A stretch of 51,489 nt of DNA. It comes from Silene noctiflora (taxonomy: Eukaryota > Streptophyta > Magnoliopsida > Caryophyllales > Caryophyllaceae). This document shows, in pieces, positions 44,704-51,489 of the stretch; position 1 is the first letter of the stretch, and every line of letters starts with the position of its first letter. The stretch lies in NCBI GenBank assembly GCA_009801015.1, contig VHZZ01001439.1:135761-187249 (forward strand). Reading direction: 5' to 3'. Position numbers and translations under genes: made by a program. The notes beneath the pieces were generated by a model. It ran no database searches and was not told the origin of the DNA. It worked only from the letters and a program-made list of their open reading frames with translations.

Positions 44704-46768
44704 CTAGGCAGCAAAATTCTCAACCATGTCCTCGTCAGAATTGTGCTGCTCATCTTCCGAGTCATAAACCTCTACCCAAGGGGTTCCCCGCAACATGTTA
44801 AGTATATGCTCCCAACCTCCGACATGCCTTTGCATCATGTCTGGGGTAAAACTTATTTCTGACGGTTCCTCGTGGATATTACGAGGCCTGTAGAACTCAG
44901 CCTGGGGGTTGAACATCAGTGTGAACCTACCAGGTGGTTCTAGAGGATTAACGCTGAAGACTGGGGACAGCGGTCGCCCTAAAACTTGAACATGGGCCAC
45001 ACTGTAACAAGCATCATAAGAGGTTTAATTGCGATATGCAAAAAGTTGATAAGAGGCCATTAATTTAGACGATGAACATAATCATTTAACAGAAAGAAGT
45101 TCCTCCAAGAAAAACTAACCAGATATAGAACATGCCATCCATTTCTTGCTTCTGTACTCTACCAAGAAGCTCTATCTGGATGATTCCCCCAATGCAAAGA
45201 ACGGGATCTGGCAGCTTGAAATTCTGTAGACGATTCTCCTGTTTAAGGGAATATGTTAATGACTTGACCATTATAGTTTTGATTTTGATGTCTGCAACTC
45301 TGCAAGCTTCACACTAAAAGTTCTTCCCTGGGAGAAGAAGGATATTGGGGGGACCGGGGATGGAGCGAGGTCCTTATTAGAGAAGACATTTGTATAATGC
45401 AGAAATTCGTTCATAATACTCTCATTGAAGGCAAAAGTACAGATTCAAAATCCAGACTATACGGAGTATTTAATTTAGTTGCCACATATTGCAGCTTCTG
45501 CAGTTGCCACTACTCATGCTTTTGTTGCCATAAGGAGTGGCAACTGCGCCGGAAATACCGTTGAGAGGAACATGAAGGTAAGGGACTTGTGAATAAAGAT
45601 GCAAGATATAATTTAATGACACCCGTGTCTAAATGGCCAGAATGAGTCAGCTGGCAAGATTCACGAAAGCAATTAGTATTTAGCATCACAAGATAAGCCA
45701 ATTCAAATTTGACTCTAACCTGCGCCATTGGAAACTCTTGTGAGGTATAGGTCCATACAAAATGTTTGTCGGTAAATGAATGGCCACCATTGTCTTTTGA
45801 AAAGTCCACCTCCTCTTCCTCTTCATGCCATTTCCTGTAACCCATACGGAAACGCACAGCTTTCGCAGAGTATATAGGAGAATTTGCTTGAAAAAAGGCT
45901 GCAAGTTGAAAGAAGCCTTATTGAGAAAACAATAGAGGTGTCGCAAAGTGTCAAGTGCGTGAAGTTACGAGGACTGTTACCTTGAAAAGGCTGAACGTTT
46001 ATTTCAGTAACAACACAAAAGTCAGAAAATAATTCATAAGTTAGCCTCTCAGGCACTTCAGGATTACTTTGGCCCGAGCTCGACCAGTATGAAGCTCTAC
46101 GTCCTATTCGATCCCGGGGTTCTAGAGTGTTATGGATACCCTCTTCAGGATAATTATCTGTACTTGAGGCACTTAAAGCGTCTGTGAGGCATTCATCCAC
46201 ATCCAAAGTAGCAAGTCCTCGAGCTAAGGAGGCAAATGCCCTGTGTTCCTTCTTTAACTGCTCCAATTCAGCAGATCGGCTGCTACCAATATCTGTGGAT
46301 TCCTGCTGTGTTTTGCTTGTATCAACCACATCGGCAATGCCAGATAGCTGTGGAAACTTTTTTAAACACAAACACTTGCACATGCCATTTGCTATAACTG
46401 CCAAAATACAAGGAAAAAAAAATGCTTAATGTTGATCAATTCTCGCCAGCTTGGCCTAAGACGATTAACATAAAATAGATCAAATAATCAGAATGTAGCA
46501 GGCGTCTAAAGATAAATGCAAGATCCATGCATCCAATAAAAGGATTAAAAAACAACTATGGCCAACAAGATATAACACGTAAATGGTGCTAGGACTACTG
46601 AAATCAATGTCACAATCACAAACCAGAAAAATGCTTACCAAAATCACGCCATACACGTGACACTGAACTAGCACGGACAACATCACCAGGGTCATCCAGG
46701 CAAGTAAGAATCTTACAGCTCACATCAGGAGGGAGCGAGTCTAAGAAATTCCAATCAATATCATTCAT
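44704..46768 (-). CDS. F-box protein, At4g00755-like, 380 aa
   Basis: Presumed substrate receptor of an SCF ubiquitin ligase (from the F-box). The five coding exons on the minus strand are 46639-46768, 46397 down to 45981, 45898-45720, 45238-45120 and 45001-44704; 1143 nt with the stop, all GT-AG. The F-box is at residues 7-45 (FLDSLPPDVSCKILTCLDD, SSVSRVWRDF). Next come SASSTDNYPEEGI, NTLEPRDRIGRRASYWSS, LTYELFSDFCVVTEINVQPF, SPIYSAKAVRFRMGY, FVWTYTSQEFPMAQENRLQ and LLGRVQKQEMDGMFYICVAH, a conserved order in this family, then an acidic C-terminus. An in-frame ATG three codons upstream (46777) is an alternative start. A donor-like AAAG/GTAAAC near 47880 suggests a 5'UTR intron. Intact. Confidence 0.93.
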
Positions 46769-47022
46769 CACCAACATATATCATCAACACTTGGAACAGA
46801 ATTGTATAACTTCACAACCTGGTTTCATCAAAAACGCAGCATTTGAGCTCCAAAAATAAACCAACGGAACAGTCAAAATTCAAACATCAAGCTACAAAAC
46901 ATTTCGACAAAAAACATATCACACTTATGTTAGGGGATGAATAAAATCACCACATGCAATCACATCCCCATTATGATCACAATTCAACTACTAGAAACAC
47001 AACACACACACTGCAAATGTCA

Positions 47023-47130
47023 GCTCGCATAGCTAGTAAAGTCACTAGGGATGGTACATGGTACTCATGACCCGGTTCAAATCCCGTCAGCAACATATTG
47101 TCCTTGTAGCTCCCTTTACACCCAGATGAC
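47023..47130 (+). mobile_element. Possible SINE fragment
   Basis: A-box-like TAGCTAGTAAAGTC (47030) and B-box-like GGTTCAAATCCC (47083) at tRNA-like spacing, plus a SINE-like body. No clear tail or target duplication was found. Confidence 0.4.
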
Positions 47131-47394
47131 TATATCGCGAATTCAATTTATCGAATCATCACATACAAATAGCAGAAAATCATAATCTTGCAACAGTCCC
47201 ACACAAGAAATTACTCTACATTAGAGATTTAATAGCTATATTAGCTCAAATGATTAAAACAGATCAACAAAACACTAATTAAACTAAGACATGATTGCAA
47301 TAAAAAAAAGACATAAGAAATTACATTACTCGAGTGCAGATAGCCAGGATTTATAGTTACGGGGGCAAAAATGTTCATGGGCAAACTATTAATT

Positions 47395-47472
47395 CCTCCG
47401 TCTCAATCATTTGTTTACCTTTCATTAAAGTAAACCTCACAAAGAATAAAAAAAAGGTAAACAAATGATTGA
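47395..47472. mobile_element. Stowaway-like MITE remnant
   Basis: CCTCCGTCTCAATCATTTGT and inverted partner GTAAACAAATGATTG around an AT-rich core. The right terminus is lost. Confidence 0.6.
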
Positions 47473-47975
47473 CAATCGCCCCTGCTAGCCCCCTTAATTC
47501 CGCCACCGCTATATTGAGCTCAAATGATTATAATGGATTACCCAAAATACTTAGTAAAACATCTCATAATTACAATTAGAAGATTTAGTCACTGAGCAAT
47601 GATCATCAAAAAAAAAAAACATAAACACAAATCACAAATCACAAATTCTCATTTAAGACGGCACCATTCATCTTAAGCTTAATACGGGTCAAATATCATA
47701 CCACTTAATAAGATTGTGCAATTAGACCTACAATAATTGAAATTGAATTGAAAAATTGCAATTGAGCTGAGAAAATAAGAAGGAAATGGGGAATTAAAGA
47801 TAAAATGTGATGAATTGAAGAATTGAAGAATTAAGATTGAGACAAAAGAGAAGGAATGAAGATAAGATTTGTTTGTTTACCTTTGTGTTAATCATGAATA
47901 AGGGGAGAGAATGATGGGAAAGGTTAAACCTTGGGAGATTAGTGAGATTACTTAATGGAGATTAGCAATTAAATA

Positions 47976-48183
47976 CTCAGTCCGTCCCGATCATTTATTA
48001 TCCTTTGGTTTTGGCATAAAGATCGAGAAAAGAGAAGAAGAGCAACTATAAAATGACAAGTGGGCCAAAGTGGGTGTAAAAGATCTAATTACTCATCAAA
48101 TGTAATCCTAAAATAAAAAGGACAACGATTGACTGTGACACCCCAAAATGAAAAAGTATAACAAATGACCGGGACGGAGGGAG
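47976..48183. mobile_element. Stowaway-like MITE, 208 bp
   Basis: Ends CTCAGTCCGTCCCGATCATT and the inverse of AATGACCGGGACGGAGGGAG (right end at 48183), flanked by TA on both sides. Confidence 0.8.
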
Positions 48184-48329
48184 TAATAGTATAACATTCT
48201 ATGATTTGTACACCCTCTATCCCGGTCGGTCATTATCATTTCCATTATAATCTCATTCAATTGTTTACCTTTTTTTAACTAGGCGTATCTTTGATCATCC
48301 AATTTCATTATTGTTCTCTTGTCATGTAA

Positions 48330-48632
48330 GAGTATCTCCAACAATGGGGTTTCCACATTTTATCTCTCTTTTTCTTATTCGTCCACCTCATTTTCTACTA
48401 ATTTTACCATCTATCCTTCCTAATTTATAACTACATTTTTGTAATAATGGGGTTCCCATTTACATATAAAAATTTGGGAACCTCGGAACACAATTGACCC
48501 TTACCTTTTTTTGGGAACCTCCTCTAATAATAGTGGAGCCTCAAATTATGGAAAGCTCGATGCATTAGTGAGGTTGCCCATATGAGGAGAGAGTCCATTT
48601 GGGGAGCTAAATTTCCACCTCTGCGAATACTC
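48330..48632. mobile_element. Tourist (PIF/Harbinger)-like MITE, 303 bp
   Basis: Starts GAGTATCTCCAACAATGGGG and ends with its loose inverse (GCGAATACTC). Flanked by the 3-bp repeat TAA (48327-48329 and 48633-48635), as PIF/Harbinger elements produce. The interior repeats GGGAACCTC-type motifs. Confidence 0.65.
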
Positions 48633-48639
48633 TAATAAC

Positions 48640-49147
48640 ATTATCCTCAAATGACTCTCCATTTTTTTTTAATCTTTATGTCATAAACAAACGTGTAGAC
48701 CGGAAGATAAAGAGTATTTTATTATTCCATGAGTCCATGTATGTGGATTGTGGACATGTGGTTACATAATGAGATTGAGATTGAGATATTCTAGTTTTTG
48801 CATTTTGTAGTCTTTTTTTAAGGATAATGATATATGAGATTCGGTGTCATCCTTTTACATACATCTATTATTATGGAGGTCCTCACTTATTGTATTGTGA
48901 GAGGGTGGCGACGAGATTGAGTGTCACTCGATGACGCCAAATCATTTTCTTTTTTTTAATATGAAGAAAATTAAATTGATTTTCTTAGTATTTAGATTTA
49001 ACTTATCTTGTGGATATTCAAAAAAGAAAAAATAATGTCGGACATTTAAGTTGACATAAAAGGAACGACTTTATTAGTATTCATTCAACAATATATTTAC
49101 AAAAAAATACGATAAGGATTTTAAGATGTACGAGTGATATATGCACA
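48640..49147. other. AT-rich intergenic stretch
   Basis: No gene or clear element. It has a short G-rich block GAGAGGGTGGCGACGAGATT at about 48900. Confidence 0.5.
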
Positions 49148-49150
49148 TAA

Positions 49151-49984
49151 GGGTAAGATTATCAGTCAGACTCTCCAAAGTCTTAAACTCTGCCACATCA
49201 GCTTTCCACTAATTTTTATTATTTCTTTATTGTTCAGACTTACCTCAGACTCACCTCAGACTTTATACATTATCCGTCAGATTCACCTCAGACCTTACTT
49301 TTCCATTTCACTTCTTTTTTTACAAACTTANTAATTAGTTCTAATTTGTAATTAACCACTATTAATTAATATGCATGAACTTGTATAAAAACGCAGCAGA
49401 CAAACGATACTAATAAACTTAATAATTAATACATGGAATATTAGATAACATAATTTATGACATATCATCTAGTTAGTGTCTCCTCCAAAGTGAGCCCAAA
49501 TGTATTCCACTAAATTGTACTTGGAGTAGAGCTTGAGTTTTGAAAAGGTTGTAAATTAGTATTATGTAAGGATAAAACATGTTGAAGTTGTGAATTTTGA
49601 AGTAAATTCATAATAGAATTTAAATCAAAATTTTTATTAGGATCCATACCCAAAAATAATAAGTTGGTGTTTGTAATGAAATTATTTGGACATAATTATA
49701 ACTTGGGTGAGAAAAAATATTTAACAATAAAGCATGCTTATTTATAGAANANAAGATAATAATTAAGAGAAAATATAGGTTTATTAAAAAAAGACAAAAA
49801 AATGGTGGGGTCAAGACTCGCCCAAGGTCTTAAGTTGAGTCTTGGAAGTCTTGACGCGAGTCTTGAATTTCCAAGACTCAACTTAAGACTTTCTCAAGAC
49901 TCGGATAGATTATTGGTAGTCTTTAGAAAGTCTTGTCTCAAGACTTACCAAAGTCTTGTCTTAAGACCCCCAATAATCTTACCC
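49151..49984. mobile_element. Harbinger-like non-autonomous element, 834 bp, with AGTCTTG repeats
   Basis: Terminal inverted repeats GGGTAAGATTAT at both ends and a 3-bp TAA duplication (49148-49150 and 49985-49987). The right 180 bp is packed with AAGTCTTG and its inverse CAAGACTT, at least ten occurrences. The left end has related CAGACT-CCTCAGACT repeats. The core is AT-rich, without coding potential. Confidence 0.7.
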
Positions 49985-49987
49985 TAA

Positions 49988-50683
49988 GTCTACAGATTCG
50001 ACTCAAATAGTCACATTAGACACAACGTCCATGGAGGAGTGATATACTTTTACGGTATTATGTGATCCCAATATTTTGGCTTGAAACAATGAAATATAAA
50101 TGTCCATTGCAGAGTAATGTTATAAGATAAATAAATTAAAAAGAATATTTCATCTGTCTTAATTATTTATTTATAATTTTATAACAAAACAAAGCTTCCA
50201 AATCACAATATAAATGTAGTGTTGTGTAACATACAATACTAAAATCAAAAACAAAACATAAATATAACAAAAGTGAGAACGTTCCCTCTTGAGAACAATC
50301 ACTATTAAAGCTAACCCAACCTACTATTAAAACAAAGCCCACCTTAGAAAAAGCACACACTTATGGAGAAAACAAATCCTAGCTTATGTTGAATAACCCG
50401 AACCCGCATTAATCCGACTCAATATAAGTCTACCCGAATATGTGTCGCTGCAAATTGATTATTATCTATAAATAACTTGATAAATAATTGACCCGAAAAT
50501 GACTCGAATTTGAAATAACCAGGCTTGACCTTGCAAACCCAAAATTGATCCAGACAGAATTGACCCAACCCAAGTCCAATCTAGTTGACCCGTTTGTCAG
50601 GTTCGGCTATTGGTTCGGCTACCCTATATAATATCAGGTGCAACAATAAGTTACAAGTATATATCGCTTTTGCACGATTATCC
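49988..50683. other. Intergenic, no gene seen
   Basis: AT-rich sequence with a GACCCG/CCCGAA-type stretch at 50400-50590 resembling dispersed plant repeats. No credible coding region was found. Confidence 0.5.
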
Positions 50684-51489
50684 TGTAATACTATGGTTTT
50701 CCCTGCCTTTGGTGACTCGACCGAGTAGGCCTTACTCTGTCGAGTAAGTTTGTGTCGTATTAAGTCAGAGTCTGGAAGTGTGGTACTCGATAGAGTAAGG
50801 GTCACTCGATCGAGTAGCTGGGTCACTCGATCGAGTAGGTGTCACTCGATCGAGTAGGTGTCACTCGATCGAGTAACCTACTTACTCGATCGAGTAAGTT
50901 GCGTTGCGGGCTGTTTTAATTAAGGTTTGTAAATAACGCGAGTTAACTTTATATTCAATCGTCACTGTTCATTTGTTCATAAACCTTTTAACTTCCACAA
51001 GAAAAACCTCTCAGTCGTTATCTCGCGCTATTCGCAAATCCGGAGCTTGAGTCGGTAGTTTTCCGTGTCGGTTGCATCGTTGCGTTCCTTGTCTCGAGGG
51101 TAAGTTCCTAGTATTGTTTTTATACGTTTCCGTCATTATTATTTAAACTCTAATTTGGGATTAGGGCAGGTTGTTTGGGGGTTGTTGTATTGGGTTGTGA
51201 TATATGGCTGTTGTGATTGTCTAGGAAGTGGATTCGTAGAGGATCGATTCTAGTTGCATGTATTGCTGATCGGTGATTGCTTCCAGGTAGGGTTTCCCTA
51301 CTCAGTTACTATACATTGTGTGATATTATGAATGTTATGATTGTATGTTGTATCTATGCTTGTGATGTATGGTGTGACGGATTGATGGAGGGGAATGTTG
51401 GAATATGTTGCGAGATGCGTTCTCGGCTGAGTGGAGTCACTTGCGGGAGTGGCTTCACGCCCTTGATTCGCCCTCCGTGGAACCCGCCA
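50684..51489 (+). mobile_element. Partial LTR of a large LTR retrotransposon (fossil, leaves window)
   Basis: From a TG at 50684 the sequence changes to long, non-coding, moderately GC-rich DNA. It has promoter-like and leader-like character and contains the ACTCGATCGAGT array. It resembles Caryophyllales Ty3/gypsy-type LTRs from memory, but no coding part is in the window, so family and completeness cannot be judged. Orientation is assumed. Confidence 0.45.
50784..50895. repeat. Array of palindromic ACTCGATCGAGT motifs
   Basis: Five perfect 12-bp palindromes start at 50804, 50825, 50844, 50863 and 50884 (spacing 21, 19, 19, 21). An imperfect copy lies at 50785, and degenerate ones at 50713 and 50733. 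The array lies inside the presumed LTR. Confidence 0.9.

Larger units (their letters stand above)
46780..47970 (-). promoter_or_regulatory. F-box gene 5' region: probable 5'UTR intron and leader
   Basis: On the minus strand a leader would end in CAAAG just before a GTAAACAAAC donor near 47880. A plausible acceptor (AAACCAG) lies near 46823. The intron holds a SINE-like piece (47023-47130), a Stowaway-like MITE (47395-47472) and half of a CACAAATTCTC-type MITE (from 47640). Splice sites are inferred by consensus only. Confidence 0.4.

Noticed and set aside
45686-45946. Minus-strand open frame overlapping F-box exon 3
   Set aside because: Alternate frame of a well-defined exon; splice borders and homology support the other frame.
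47083-47094. tRNA gene at the B-box-like motif
   Set aside because: No acceptor, anticodon or T-arm folding could be drawn; a SINE fragment fits better.
50581-50826. 81-residue minus-strand open frame at the right edge
   Set aside because: It crosses the presumed LTR border and the palindromic array; non-coding repeat sequence.
50804-50895. CRISPR-like array
   Set aside because: Short palindromic repeats with 7-9-bp similar spacers in a plant LTR; not a CRISPR structure.

Overview
The window is plant nuclear DNA. The genes carry GT-AG introns and 5'UTR introns, the background is AT-rich, and MITEs, Helitrons, a SINE, LINE pieces and LTR-element fossils are dense. Gene content (tandem tau-class GSTs, an armadillo-repeat protein, BLOS1, PEX11, an At4g00755-like F-box protein) is eudicot. 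The ACTCGATCGAGT-rich LTR at the right edge and the MITE families suggest Caryophyllales, perhaps Caryophyllaceae; that placement is inference.

Region 1 (1-23.2 kb) is a large, old tandem duplication. Copy A (1 to about 11962) and copy B (from 15119 or earlier to about 23171) are diverged copies of one gene-bearing unit. Each holds a degraded multi-exon gene that I could not identify ('gene X'), and each has an inverted fragment of the same gene inside an intron. Copy A was further broken by a Ty1/copia-like fossil and by two inverted repeats. Copy A ends in about 27 bp of the last codons of a GST gene, and copy B runs straight into the whole GST gene. This marks the duplication breakpoint.

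Region 2 (23.1-28.3 kb) holds two tandem tau-class glutathione S-transferase genes on the minus strand, each with two exons and 217 residues. In the upstream copy the catalytic-serine position is a cysteine (Cys-Pro-Cys). Its intron contains a Helitron and the only large assembly gap (165 N).

Region 3 (28.3-31.6 kb) is intergenic and packed with small transposons: Helitron, SINE, MITEs and a poly(T)-tailed retroposon stub.

Region 4 (31.7-46.8 kb) holds four intact genes: an armadillo-repeat protein (+), BLOS1 (+), PEX11 of the C/D/E type (+, seven coding exons) and an F-box protein (-, five coding exons). PEX11 and the F-box gene converge. L1-type LINE remains lie on both sides of BLOS1.

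Region 5 (46.8-51.5 kb) is the F-box 5' region followed by Stowaway-like and Harbinger-like MITEs and the start of an LTR of a larger element that leaves the window. No operon-like or otherwise coordinated system is visible. The most unusual points are the Cys-type tau GST, the intronic inverted gene fragments that could give hairpin RNA, and the GST footprint at the duplication junction.
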